A stretch of DNA of 64,000 nucleotides from UM-FILTER-33-9 sp964530235 (GTDB lineage Bacteria > Patescibacteriota > Microgenomatia > UBA1406 > GWC2-37-13): NCBI GenBank assembly GCA_964530235.1, contig CAZGYB010000006.1, forward strand, positions 7,332-71,331. Direction: 5' to 3'. Numbering within the stretch: the first letter of the stretch is position 1; every line of letters begins with the position of its first letter. Positions 1 through 7,979 of this stretch are shown piece by piece. The translations under genes and the position numbers were made by a program. The notes below the pieces were generated by a model, which was not told the origin of the DNA, did not search any database, and saw only the letters and a program-made list of their open reading frames with translations.

Positions 1-1
1 C

Positions 2-514
2 GACCTAAGCATAAAAGAACATACCAAAAAGTCTCTTGATACATTTATCTACGGATCTGCAGAGGTAGTAGGCATGATGATGGCGTCCGTTATGCAGTCC
101 TCAGTTCAAGGACTCCGTCCAGCAAGACTCCTCGGAAAAGGAATGCAACTCGTAAACATCATCCGAGACATTTATGAAGACAGAAAGCTGGGAAGAATTT
201 ATATTCCAAAAGAACATCTAAAGCAATACGGTCTTTCTTCAGTAAGTCTTTTCAGTAATGCAAACAATAAACAAAAAAATGCTCTCATACGCTTTGAAGC
301 CAATGAGGCTATCAAAATCTTATCTAAAGCAAAACTGGGATTTCATCACATTCCCCTATCGTGTCGAAGCGCAATACATACAGCCTTTTCTTTGTATGCG
401 TGGACTGCGCGAAAAATGGTACAAAACCCCGAGGCGATTCAGGTGAAAAAAATAAAACCTCCACTACCCGTTATCCTATGGTATGCTTTCAAATATGCCT
501 ATCTATCAAAATGA
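2..514 (+). CDS. crtB: phytoene synthase, C-terminal part (5' end outside window)
   Basis: The frame is open from base 2, so the first Met at base 74 is internal and the N-terminus lies upstream. The protein joins two geranylgeranyl diphosphates into phytoene, the first committed step to C40 carotenoids. Before base 74 the frame encodes the YGSAEVVG stretch typical of squalene/phytoene synthases. Bases 134-181 encode GKGMQLVNIIRDIYED, the second family signature with the Mg-diphosphate-binding Asp residues. It overlaps the next gene by 32 bp and so belongs to one transcript with the prenyl synthase and the lycopene cyclase. The family call is secure. The exact product (phytoene rather than another head-to-head prenyl product) is inferred from the neighbouring cyclase. 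Confidence 0.9.
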   Translation, partial: DLSIKEHTKKSLDTFIYGSAEVVGMMMASVMQSSVQGLRPARLLGKGMQLVNIIRDIYEDRKLGRIYIPKEHLKQYGLSSVSLFSNANNKQKNALIRFEANEAIKILSKAKLGFHHIPLSCRSAIHTAFSLYAWTARKMVQNPEAIQVKKIKPPLPVILWYAFKYAYLSK

Positions 515-1571
515 ACTTTCGATCCAGAACTACTTTGAAAATCATAAGAAACATATAGTCATCGCCCTAAAGGAGTTTCTTGATACAGCGAAAAGACAGA
601 CCTCCCATATTTCCTCCTATCACACCCAAGTTTATTCACAGGTCTATCCGTTTATCATGGGCGGAAAAATGATCCGCGGCGGTCTAGTTATGTTAACCGC
701 AGAAATGTTCGGCAAAAAACCGGACTACGATGTCTACAACATTGCGTCAGCTATCGAGCTTTTTCAGTCATTCTTTCTTATCCATGACGACATTATGGAC
801 AACGATTATTTAAGAAGAGGAGAGAAAACCATTTTCGCACAGTATCTAGAGAATCAACAGGTTAAAAACGGAACAGAATACGCCAAATCTATGGGAATCT
901 GTGTCGGCGACATTGTCTTATTTCTTGGGTTGAATCTTCTCAATTTGAATTGTTTTCCCGTGGATACCCGTTTTTCATTAATTCATTTACTTTCCATTGA
1001 ACTTGTCAAAGTCGGATTTGCCCAAATGGAGGATGTGTCCGGCGGTTACAAAAATATTGAATTGTCAATCGCCGAAATAGAAAACATCTATCGGTATAAA
1101 ACAGCACGATATACTTTTTCTCTTCCGCTCATGTCTGGTGCAATAATAACAAAACAGTCCAAAAAAACTATTCAAAGTTTAGAACAACTTGGCGAAGAAA
1201 TGGGTCTCCTTTTTCAGATACATGACGATGAGCTCAATCTTTTTGAAGATAACAAAAAAACGGGTAAATCGGTCGGGTCAGATATTACACAAAACAAAAA
1301 AACGCTCCTTCGATATTTTCTCTTTAAAAAAGCATCACAAAATGATAAAAAAAAGCTGCTTGAGATCTTTGGGAATCCCCACTTTAACCTAACAATGCCC
1401 AAAGAACTCAAGAATCTTTGTTTAAAATATGGCGTTACTGAGGACCTTGCAAAGATAAAATCCGTCCATCGGCTTCGCAGTAAAAAAATCATTTCACACT
1501 TACCCATTACTGAAGTAAACAAAAAAATGTTGATTGCATTACTTGACTTTATTTCAACTCGCTCCAAATAA
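483..1571 (+). CDS. crtE: trans-polyprenyl diphosphate synthase (GGPP synthase-like)
   Basis: This 362-aa cytosolic enzyme condenses isopentenyl diphosphate with allylic diphosphates to supply the precursor for phytoene synthase. The first Asp-rich motif (HDDIMD, residues 101-106) is intact. The second is present as HDDELNLF (247-254) instead of the usual DDxLD, followed by GKSVGSD (261-267). The changed second motif is worth noting, because it normally binds Mg. The start at 483 overlaps crtB by 32 bp; Met5 at base 495 is an alternative. Chain length cannot be read from sequence alone. GGPP synthase is inferred from the flanking crtB and lycopene cyclase; a general polyprenyl synthase is the alternative. 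Confidence 0.88.
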   Translation: MLSNMPIYQNELSIQNYFENHKKHIVIALKEFLDTAKRQTSHISSYHTQVYSQVYPFIMGGKMIRGGLVMLTAEMFGKKPDYDVYNIASAIELFQSFFLIHDDIMDNDYLRRGEKTIFAQYLENQQVKNGTEYAKSMGICVGDIVLFLGLNLLNLNCFPVDTRFSLIHLLSIELVKVGFAQMEDVSGGYKNIELSIAEIENIYRYKTARYTFSLPLMSGAIITKQSKKTIQSLEQLGEEMGLLFQIHDDELNLFEDNKKTGKSVGSDITQNKKTLLRYFLFKKASQNDKKKLLEIFGNPHFNLTMPKELKNLCLKYGVTEDLAKIKSVHRLRSKKIISHLPITEVNKKMLIALLDFISTRSK

Positions 1572-2305
1572 TGAGGGGAGAATATCTAATATTTAATCTT
1601 ATTGTTCTCGCTGGACCCCTTGCAGGGAAAATATTCTTTTCATCTATGAAATTTCCTCCTTCAAAAAAAGCATTTACTGCAATATTGCCGGTTGCGTTTT
1701 TTTTTATTGTCTGGGACTACTATGTGACTGATTTTTTTTGGTACTTTAACAACCAATATACCTTAGGTATTACTTTCGGTAAACTCCCTTTTGAGGAAAT
1801 TCTCTTTTTTTTTACCGTACCCTATGCCTGCTTAACCCTGTGGGTAAATATTCCTTTCAAGTTGAAGTTTCCGGTTTCTTTCCCTCCTATTTTCACAAAA
1901 TTAGGAATAATATTGACCCTTTTTTTGCTTTTTTGGGCAATAGTTTTGGGTAAATGGTACACAGCATCAGTTTGTATTGGAGCAGGTATACTATTATTCT
2001 ATCGAAAATCGTTTTTCCCCACTTTAAAAAGTATTATTATGCTTGTAATTGTATGTGCGCTTACCGGTATTTTTAACTACTATTTAACTGCACGCCCGAT
2101 AGTTTTATATAACGAGATGTATATAAGCAATATTAAAATAGGGACGATTCCTATTGAAGATTTTATGTATGGATTATTCTTGATATTCCCGATTCTTTTG
2201 CTTTACGAAAAACAATCTAAAGGTCTAACTCTGCTTTCTTCTGCCAGTTCAACTCGTCAAAAACCGTTATTCGTGAATCACCAACAACATAAAGGTAGTC
2301 ATTAA
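1571..2305 (+). CDS. lycopene cyclase, fused CrtYc-CrtYd type membrane protein
   Basis: A 244-aa polytopic membrane protein of the lycopene cyclase domain family, which cyclises the ends of lycopene. It carries two copies of the family repeat. The first holds FWYFNNQYTLGITFG followed by LPFEEILFF (about residues 57-83). The second holds YISNIKIGTIPIEDF near residue 190-205. The two copies correspond to the CrtYc and CrtYd halves that are separate genes in many actinobacteria. Its ATG shares one base with the stop of the prenyl synthase (TAATG), implying translational coupling. The 3' end overlaps the convergent beta-propeller gene by 89 bp. The ring type (beta or epsilon) cannot be told from sequence. 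Confidence 0.85.
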   Translation: MRGEYLIFNLIVLAGPLAGKIFFSSMKFPPSKKAFTAILPVAFFFIVWDYYVTDFFWYFNNQYTLGITFGKLPFEEILFFFTVPYACLTLWVNIPFKLKFPVSFPPIFTKLGIILTLFLLFWAIVLGKWYTASVCIGAGILLFYRKSFFPTLKSIIMLVIVCALTGIFNYYLTARPIVLYNEMYISNIKIGTIPIEDFMYGLFLIFPILLLYEKQSKGLTLLSSASSTRQKPLFVNHQQHKGSH

Positions 2306-4286
2306 TAAACAGTGCTCGCTTTGCCTGAACTCCCGTTACCGCTTTTACCATGGTCAATTTCCGATCCGCATAACTGAATATATATCCATCTTGTGAACCC
2401 GGCATAAAAAATACCGAATGTTTTTCATCAGCTAAAAATGCATGATGGTTGTTCACAGCCTCAGACCAATAATCTGTAAGATTAAATTTATCAACCTCAG
2501 CTGGACTGGAAGAGTTTGAAACATCAAAGAGCGAAACCTTTACTTTATTGTCTTCCATTCCAACACCTAAAAGCAGATTGTTGTCCAGAGGATGAAGGTA
2601 TGATGAATAGCCGGGTATTTTCAGCTCTCCGGCAATTTTTGGGCTTCGAGAGTTCGATAAATCCACAACATACAAGGGATCTGTCTGGCGGAAAGTCACC
2701 ACATATCCCCGTTCTGCAATAAATCGCACTCCAAATATCCTCTCTGTTTTTCCCAGATTTTGGACTGAGCCGAGAGTGTTTAAATCCTTGCTTAAAACAG
2801 TCACATCGCTCACCTGCACTGAACTACTCCCAAAACGCCAAAGTAAGCCGCTGCCTTCAATTGTTGAAGCAACCCTCAAATTACCCTGGTACTCATCCAT
2901 AGCAAATTGATTGAGCAGTCTCCCGGGCACTTCTCCGTTTGCAGAAACAGAAAGTCCTTTTACGTTTATTTTTACAATTCCAGTTTTTTCAAACTCCCTC
3001 TGATGCATGGCGCTGAATTTTTTCATCCGGTTTTCCATATTGTTTTCAAAAACCTTCCGTTCATCATTTCCCATTCCCATATACAATTTCGAAATAATGC
3101 TTCCTAACTCCATCTGTTTTGCGGGCTGACTGATGTCATACGACAATAGTTTTTCTACTTTTTGCCGAAATTCTCGCGAAAACATATCGGTATTTTCAGC
3201 AATAAACTGGGCAAAAAGCACAGTCTGATCAGTCTGGTAGTAGTAGCCTACGTACAAAGCGTTGGACGACATGTATACGGTTGAGTCACTCGAAGAACCT
3301 AAAACAGAAAGCGATCCTTCAACTTTACCTGTTTCCATATTGATTTTTGACACTGTATATACTGTATCAACAGCTGTTTGAACGTCGGGATAATAAATAC
3401 CGCTACATGGAACAGAAAATTTAGAGTCGATAAACGGAATAATCGGACAGGGTTTTTCAATATTTGTGTACGTAGAAGTAACCAAATATAAAAACCCGTG
3501 CAATAGACGTGCCTGTACCTGATTTGTATTTTCTTCAAAGCGCACATGCCACTTCTCTACGGGGTTCTGTTTGTCTGAAACATCAATTCCATATATACCT
3601 CTTTTATTCCACTCAGACTGATCAAATACCGCAAGCATGTTTTTGTATAAAAGCAAGTCACCCCTCATACGAATAGAACTTACTGTTTTTAAGGTATCTG
3701 GAGGAAACGCCTGAACCGTCAGTGTTTCAGCGAGGTATTCAGGCCTTTCCATTATTCCTAGTTTTGGTTCTGATTCAGACTGATTCACGTTGGGATTTAC
3801 TTCAAGTAATGGAAGTGGTTTTCTTCCTCCGGTTCGGATTGCACGAAGATCGCTTGCATAAAACAAATAACTTCCGTCGGTTTTTAGGATATCCGGCTCA
3901 TCTACTCCAAACACTTGTACATTTGTTCCTGAAACACGTTCAGGAATTTGTGCCATATTTTCAGAATCACCCCCACCTGAAAGCGGTGCTGTGATTTTTC
4001 CCATGGTATCTTCAAACCGTAGTGATGGGTTGGTCAGTGTGTTGATTCCAGAAGAATAGTCCGATCGGAAAGAGCGTTCATTTAAATAAGTTTTAAATTC
4101 TTCAGCGCTCAAAAACTTTTTAAGACCGGAAAATTCAGTTTTATTTTTAAATAGTCCGTTCTTGTTTTGTACAAGCGGAATAACTCCATTGAAATTATTT
4201 TTAAAAACTGTCAACAGGACTACAAAGATTGCGCCTCCAAGAATAATACCTGACAAAGTTAAGGTGATCTTTTTTGTATTCTGCAT
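2217..4286 (-). CDS. exported beta-propeller domain protein
   Basis: A 689-aa protein with a short basic N-terminus and one hydrophobic segment (about residues 8-28), so it is a signal-anchored or secreted protein. The rest matches the secreted beta-propeller family distantly related to WD-40 repeats. It shows repeated blade-like blocks, among them VFGVDEPDILKTDG near residue 125-140 and the RGDLLLYKNMLAVF and YVVDLSNSRSPKIAGEL blocks. No enzyme motif is visible. Its role is unknown; a cell-surface binding function is the usual guess for the family. It lies next to, and in the same direction as, the TrpR-like gene, 45 bp downstream of it. Confidence 0.75.
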   Translation of the reverse strand: MQNTKKITLTLSGIILGGAIFVVLLTVFKNNFNGVIPLVQNKNGLFKNKTEFSGLKKFLSAEEFKTYLNERSFRSDYSSGINTLTNPSLRFEDTMGKITAPLSGGGDSENMAQIPERVSGTNVQVFGVDEPDILKTDGSYLFYASDLRAIRTGGRKPLPLLEVNPNVNQSESEPKLGIMERPEYLAETLTVQAFPPDTLKTVSSIRMRGDLLLYKNMLAVFDQSEWNKRGIYGIDVSDKQNPVEKWHVRFEENTNQVQARLLHGFLYLVTSTYTNIEKPCPIIPFIDSKFSVPCSGIYYPDVQTAVDTVYTVSKINMETGKVEGSLSVLGSSSDSTVYMSSNALYVGYYYQTDQTVLFAQFIAENTDMFSREFRQKVEKLLSYDISQPAKQMELGSIISKLYMGMGNDERKVFENNMENRMKKFSAMHQREFEKTGIVKINVKGLSVSANGEVPGRLLNQFAMDEYQGNLRVASTIEGSGLLWRFGSSSVQVSDVTVLSKDLNTLGSVQNLGKTERIFGVRFIAERGYVVTFRQTDPLYVVDLSNSRSPKIAGELKIPGYSSYLHPLDNNLLLGVGMEDNKVKVSLFDVSNSSSPAEVDKFNLTDYWSEAVNNHHAFLADEKHSVFFMPGSQDGYIFSYADRKLTMVKAVTGVQAKRALFINDYLYVVGDSRITVFDELNWQKKAELDL

Positions 4287-4331
4287 ATTATTCCATTGTA
4301 AAAGAATATTTTAGTTAATGCAAACTTATCC

Positions 4332-4652
4332 CTACGCCCTATCCCCAAACACTCTTTCTACAACAGTCTTATACCCGCCAGTGCCTCGATACAGCCAGTG
4401 AGCAACACGAGTGACAGTTGTTGTAGATACTCCGGTTTGCTTTGCAATCTTTGCATAGGAATTTCCTTTATAAAGAAGTCTTACAATTTCTATCCGATTG
4501 GCAAACTCTTCAATCTCAGGAATTGTTAACAAATCCCGCAAAAAACAGGCGGTTTCTTTTTCATCTTTTAAAGAGTTGACGGCTTTTACTAATAACTTTT
4601 CCTTTTCCGTAGCAGGACTGTATTTTTCAGTTTGTTTAAAATTGTTTTTCAT
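4332..4652 (-). CDS. TrpR/YerC family DNA-binding repressor
   Basis: A 106-aa all-helical protein of the Trp-repressor superfamily, YerC/YecD branch. The family hallmark LTIPEIEEFANRIEIVRLL occupies residues 42-60. The helix-turn-helix is near residues 64-84 (NSYAKIAKQTGVSTTTVTRV). Known members bind palindromic operators; the ligand of the YerC branch is not established. The start codon is 6 nt past a -10 box (TAACAT). A perfect 20-bp palindrome sits between this gene and the divergent leader peptide, so self-regulation and control of the divergent unit are plausible inferences. Confidence 0.88.
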   Translation of the reverse strand: MKNNFKQTEKYSPATEKEKLLVKAVNSLKDEKETACFLRDLLTIPEIEEFANRIEIVRLLYKGNSYAKIAKQTGVSTTTVTRVAHWLYRGTGGYKTVVERVFGDRA

Positions 4653-4658
4653 ACAACT

Positions 4659-4687
4659 ATGTTACCAAATTAATATTCTCTTGACAA
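4659..4687 (-). promoter_or_regulatory. promoter of the TrpR/YerC-like gene
   Basis: On the minus strand the -35 is TTGTCA (4687-4682), the spacer is 17 bp, and the -10 is TAACAT (4664-4659). The ATG at 4652 starts 6 nt after the -10, so transcription would begin at or next to the start codon. The -35 element overlaps that of the rightward promoter, making the two back-to-back. Confidence 0.55.
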
Positions 4688-4709
4688 ATGTATATTAACA
4701 TGTTAATAT
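4681..4709 (+). promoter_or_regulatory. rightward promoter of the leader peptide, GNAT and M20 unit
   Basis: The -35 is TTGACA (4681-4686), the spacer is 17 bp, and the -10 is TAATAT (4704-4709). The first ATG, at 4716, sits about where transcription should start, so the leader would be translated leaderless. The 20-bp palindrome covers the spacer and the whole -10, the classic place for a repressor to block RNA polymerase. Confidence 0.7.
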
Positions 4710-4710
4710 A
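4691..4710. promoter_or_regulatory. perfect 20-bp palindromic operator
   Basis: TATATTAACATGTTAATATA is its own reverse complement. It overlaps the -10 of the rightward promoter and lies just upstream of the promoter for the TrpR/YerC-like gene. The TTAA-rich dyad recalls the trp operator core only loosely. Binding by the neighbouring regulator is an inference from position. Confidence 0.65.
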
Positions 4711-4715
4711 CTAAT

Positions 4716-4796
4716 ATGACTATAATTGCTTTTGGAATTTTTTTCTCAGTCTTCCGTAGCGTTAAAGAAGAAGGACATCATCACCCGCATACCTAG
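4716..4796 (+). CDS. 26-aa leader peptide with a His-rich end
   Basis: A short frame starts at the predicted transcription start and ends in TAG. It encodes MTIIAFGIFF, SVFRSV, KEEG and then HHHPHT. Four of the last six codons are His (CAT CAT CAC CCG CAT ACC), and they lie on the first strand of a chain of competing hairpins. This is the layout of amino-acid attenuator leaders such as those of his operons. The downstream genes are an acetyltransferase and a peptidase, not histidine biosynthesis, so the amino acid sensed is inferred only from the codons. The peptide is too small to be confirmed without a comparison of homologous loci. Confidence 0.5.
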   Translation: MTIIAFGIFFSVFRSVKEEGHHHPHT

Positions 4797-4847
4797 CGGG
4801 GCTGCTTTTTTTTGTCTAATATACCCCGCTTTTTTTGCGGGGTTTTT
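4784..4847 (+). terminator. attenuator: competing hairpins ending in an intrinsic terminator
   Basis: There are four segments. Segment 1 is CCCGC (4784-4788), 2 is AGCGGGG (4795-4801), 3 is CCCCGCT (4824-4830) and 4 is GCGGGG (4837-4842), followed by five T. Possible pairings are 1:2 (5 bp), 2:3 (7 bp) and 3:4 (6 bp, 7-nt loop, terminator). Segment 1 lies inside the His codons and segment 2 overlaps the leader stop codon. A ribosome stalled at His would free 2 to pair with 3 and prevent termination. A ribosome at the stop would cover 2 and allow 3:4. The pairing is seen; the mechanism is inferred. Confidence 0.6.
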
Positions 4848-4882
4848 AAAAACTCCGCTCTTTATAAATTCATTTTTTATGT

Positions 4883-5626
4883 ATGGAAAAACGAGAAAAA
4901 TTACAAAATGTTCGGTTTACCGTTCTTAGGTATCAAGGCAATGAACAAGCAGTCGCTTCATTTATGTCATTGTCAAAATTAAAGCAAGAACAGATGGCAA
5001 AAGTCTATCAAGAGGCATTTGCGGGTCCTCCATGGTATGAAGTTTGCGCATGTCCGAACTGTGGACAATTTTCACCGGACCGGAACTGCCGAACTGAAAA
5101 CTGCAACACAACAAACCTGCCAGAAGCATATCCAACCGAATGGCTCACTCAAACATACTTCAAAGAGATGCTTTGTGAGTTTTTGCCCGGAACTTTAATT
5201 CTTGCAGAAAGACCTGATGAAGGAGTTGTTGGTTTTGTAACCGGAGGGTTTTGTACACTCAGAGAACTTGTAGAAAAAAAATACAAAGGGAACCGCCAAA
5301 TTCTCAACTCCATAACTGGAAAAACACCCGGTCAGTCCCCAGACGACATCGTTTTTTATGAAAATGAGGCGTGTGTACTTCCGAGTGACCAAAATCGTGG
5401 AGTAGGTGCAATGATGAGTGATAAACGTATCGATATCGCTCTCGAAATGGGAGCACAGGCTATCTGTACAAGATCGGTTAACCTCCCCTGGCTTGAAAAA
5501 AAGAAAACCCAGTATGAAAAGCCGGAAAGAGGTCTGAGATCCTTCATGTTTGTTCCTGACGGGGACACGTATACGGTACCAACAACCGGGGCGAGAAGAT
5601 ATTTCGAATTCGCATTAAAAATGTAA
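4883..5626 (+). CDS. GNAT acetyltransferase with an embedded Cys cluster
   Basis: A 247-aa protein related to GNAT N-acetyltransferases. The acetyl-CoA pyrophosphate loop is DQNRGVGAMM (residues 169-178), and EAFAGPPW (residues 44-51) is common in this branch. Directly after it come C55, C57, C60, C69 and C74, spaced like a zinc-binding insert, which is unusual for a GNAT. The substrate is unknown. It is the first full gene after the leader peptide and attenuator and ends 6 bp before an M20 peptidase. A similar GNAT-M20 pair lies at 52981-55171. An acetylation/deacetylation pair acting on an amino acid or peptide is inferred from this repeated pairing. Confidence 0.7.
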   Translation: MEKREKLQNVRFTVLRYQGNEQAVASFMSLSKLKQEQMAKVYQEAFAGPPWYEVCACPNCGQFSPDRNCRTENCNTTNLPEAYPTEWLTQTYFKEMLCEFLPGTLILAERPDEGVVGFVTGGFCTLRELVEKKYKGNRQILNSITGKTPGQSPDDIVFYENEACVLPSDQNRGVGAMMSDKRIDIALEMGAQAICTRSVNLPWLEKKKTQYEKPERGLRSFMFVPDGDTYTVPTTGARRYFEFALKM

Positions 5627-5632
5627 TTCCCT

Positions 5633-6772
5633 ATGAATATTACACAACTAACCAAACATCTTATCTCAATTCCCAGTTATGTGAGTGCAAACTGCAATGA
5701 GAGAAAAATTGGCGATTTTATTTTTGAATACCTGAATAAACATACAACGCTTATTGTTATAAAACAATGCGTTACCAAAACAAGGAACAATATTATCGCT
5801 TATTCACCCTCCTGTGTACAAAAAAATAAATTAGTGGTCGATACGTTGTTTGTCAACCACATTGATACGGTGGAACCAAAAAAAGGCTGGAACAAAGATC
5901 AGTTTGAAGGCATTGTTGAAAATCAAAAAATATACGGTCTCGGCGCATATGATACAAAAGGAAATGTTGCGGTTTTAATGAAGCTTGCGGAAAAAGTCGT
6001 TAAAGAAAAAATTATGTTTTTGTTTTACTGCGATGAAGAATATGACTTTCTGGGTATGAAAACATTTATTCACAAATATAAAGATACATTAGCAATCAAA
6101 AACGTTATTTCTACGGACGGTTCATCATTACAGATAAGAAATTATTGCAGAGGTTTGATTGAATTGGACATTCAAGTTTTCGGAAGAACAGGACATTCAG
6201 CAAATCCAAAAAATGGTGTAAGCGCAATTACCGCATTTATAAACATTGTTAAAGATCTAATTGAGTCAATCCAAAATAACTTTGAGGAAATTTTTGGAAA
6301 GCCCACACTTAATATTGCTTATGTACGCGGTGGCCTGTTAAAAGAACAGAGTAAAAAACAAATCGTTCTTGGAAAAAATGGAAATAACTTACCGGACTAT
6401 CTCGAATCTACCCTCGAGTTTCGAACAAATACAACAGTTAACTTATTATGGGTAAAAAAGAAATTAAAGAGACTTGCTCAAAAATACGAAGTTACTATTA
6501 CTATTTCAAAAGTAAGACATAATCTAACCGCATGGAAGTCTGATACAAAAAAATTATCATATCTTGAAAAAGAATTAAAAAAAATTCACCCCAACGTTTT
6601 TTTTGATGCTGTTAGCACATCGGGTTATGTTGATATAGCAATGCTAGCAGAAAACTTCAATTGTACCTGCTGTACTATTGGAGCGCTCGGAAATAATGCA
6701 CACGGAATAAATGAGTATGTTGAAATACCGTCTTTGTTACAACTCTACCAAATACTCTTATCGGTATTCTAA
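5633..6772 (+). CDS. M20 family metallopeptidase/deacylase (ArgE/DapE-like)
   Basis: A 379-aa cytosolic di-zinc hydrolase of the M20 family, whose members remove acyl groups from amino acids or split dipeptides. Visible metal and catalytic residues are H76 and D78 (NHIDT), D107 (GAYDTKG), E135-E136 (CDEE) and a late His in NNAHGINEYV (about 357). At the place where many relatives have a metal-binding Glu, this one has STDGS (D162), as in the DapE/ArgE/carboxypeptidase group with Asp. A dimerisation domain lies between. It follows the Cys-rich GNAT gene by 6 bp in one operon. Its paralogue at 54029 shares the overall plan but has Glu at that position. The substrate is unknown. Confidence 0.82.
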   Translation: MNITQLTKHLISIPSYVSANCNERKIGDFIFEYLNKHTTLIVIKQCVTKTRNNIIAYSPSCVQKNKLVVDTLFVNHIDTVEPKKGWNKDQFEGIVENQKIYGLGAYDTKGNVAVLMKLAEKVVKEKIMFLFYCDEEYDFLGMKTFIHKYKDTLAIKNVISTDGSSLQIRNYCRGLIELDIQVFGRTGHSANPKNGVSAITAFINIVKDLIESIQNNFEEIFGKPTLNIAYVRGGLLKEQSKKQIVLGKNGNNLPDYLESTLEFRTNTTVNLLWVKKKLKRLAQKYEVTITISKVRHNLTAWKSDTKKLSYLEKELKKIHPNVFFDAVSTSGYVDIAMLAENFNCTCCTIGALGNNAHGINEYVEIPSLLQLYQILLSVF

Positions 6773-6774
6773 CA

Positions 6775-7320
6775 TTACCCCTTTTCCACTTCCCAAAATT
6801 CCCTGCCTTTTTTGTCCCAGGGGAAGCGGAGTTCATCAGGATCCTGGAGATTGTATTGACTATTAACCAGATAAAAAATTGTACCGCTCCTACGTGAAAC
6901 ATTTACAACACCGTGTGCAACACCGCGGGGCACGAGCACTATTTTTGATACACCGTTTCCCATGACTATTTTCATTGAAACATCTTTTGTCGAAGAGGCA
7001 GTCCGGACATCCCATAAACCCAAAATCATATGATCTTCCGGCGGTATAAACCACACATCTTCCTGTTTCAGATGCAAATGCCATGCTTTTACTGAACCGG
7101 GCAATAGCTTTGATCGATTGATCTGACGCACCTGCACTTCAGGAAACAACTCAAGGAATCCTTTCTCATTAAGCCGGAACAAGTCTTCGAATGTTCCGTC
7201 CTGGCCGGAAAACCGTTTTGACTCAACTATCTGCACTCCGTTAATAACTGCCTGTTTCGAATAGTCCTGTACTGTAATTTCAGAACTGTTCATAAGTTCT
7301 TCTTTTGTAAGATCTTTCAT
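6775..7320 (-). CDS. dTDP-4-dehydrorhamnose 3,5-epimerase-like cupin
   Basis: A 181-aa RmlC-fold cupin. RmlC isomerises a 4-keto sugar nucleotide on the way to rhamnose. Here the region QINRSKLLPGSVKAWHLH replaces the usual catalytic RGLH segment but keeps a His. LGLWDVR and VPRGVAHGVVN match the family's later strands, and the C-terminus ends in the YNLQDPDELRFPWD type of motif. The divergence around the catalytic His suggests a different sugar substrate. The gene is on the minus strand upstream of trmH (26 bp gap) and convergent with the M20 gene, not inside the sugar operon that starts at 8962. Confidence 0.75.
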   Translation of the reverse strand: MKDLTKEELMNSSEITVQDYSKQAVINGVQIVESKRFSGQDGTFEDLFRLNEKGFLELFPEVQVRQINRSKLLPGSVKAWHLHLKQEDVWFIPPEDHMILGLWDVRTASSTKDVSMKIVMGNGVSKIVLVPRGVAHGVVNVSRRSGTIFYLVNSQYNLQDPDELRFPWDKKGREFWEVEKG

Positions 7321-7346
7321 ATTGAATAAATACTAATTAATAATCT

Positions 7347-7979
7347 TTAAATTTCAGTTTTATTATACCGGTATTTTTTGCGCATTTCATTCTTAACCCA
7401 TCTGTCTTTAATATTTCGCTGATCCGAAGACAGCAGTCTCATTGTTTTATTCTTATCCCGCGCAACTGAAAGTTCATACAGCATGATTCCGACCGATACA
7501 GATAAATTAACACTGTCAACAAAACCGCGCATAGGAATATAAACTAACGTATCCGCGGATTTTTTAACGGTTTCGCTCACTCCATATCCTTCATTTCCGA
7601 AAATGACTGCAACTTTTTCTTCTGGAATATTGAATTCGGGAAGTTTTTTTGCATTCGGATCAATAACCGTCGCAACAAGTTTGAATCCGTCTGACTTAAG
7701 ACTCAGCAAACATTCTTCCGATCTACTCCAACAAACCGTGTCAACCCATTTATTGGCTGATGAAGAGGTTGCGTTCCCAAGTTTTTTCGGGTCGAACATT
7801 GTCTCAGTCTCAAAAATAAAGTGGGCTGTCTGAATACCAAACGCATCACAGTTACGCATTGCTGCCAATGCATTATGAGGATCGTGTATGTTTTCAAGTA
7901 CAATAACATCCTGGTTGCGGAGCGCAAGAACATCCGCAAAGCGTTTTTTTCTTCTCTCCGTAATAAAAGTATTATCCAT
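7347..7979 (-). CDS. trmH: TrmH-family tRNA/rRNA 2'-O-methyltransferase
   Basis: A 210-aa SPOUT methyltransferase that puts a methyl group on a ribose 2'-OH, using SAM bound in a trefoil knot. Motif 1 is VLENIHDPHNALAAMRNCDAFG (given here only as its ends, VLENIHD to RNCDAFG, residues 26-48). Motif 2 is FGNEGYGVS, and motif 3 is IPMRGFVDSVNLSVSVGI. The length and motif spacing fit TrmH (Gm18 of tRNA) more than the larger RlmB. Its start overlaps the stop of the upstream nuclease gene by 8 bp. The exact target nucleotide is inferred. Confidence 0.85.
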   Translation of the reverse strand: MDNTFITERRKKRFADVLALRNQDVIVLENIHDPHNALAAMRNCDAFGIQTAHFIFETETMFDPKKLGNATSSSANKWVDTVCWSRSEECLLSLKSDGFKLVATVIDPNAKKLPEFNIPEEKVAVIFGNEGYGVSETVKKSADTLVYIPMRGFVDSVNLSVSVGIMLYELSVARDKNKTMRLLSSDQRNIKDRWVKNEMRKKYRYNKTEI

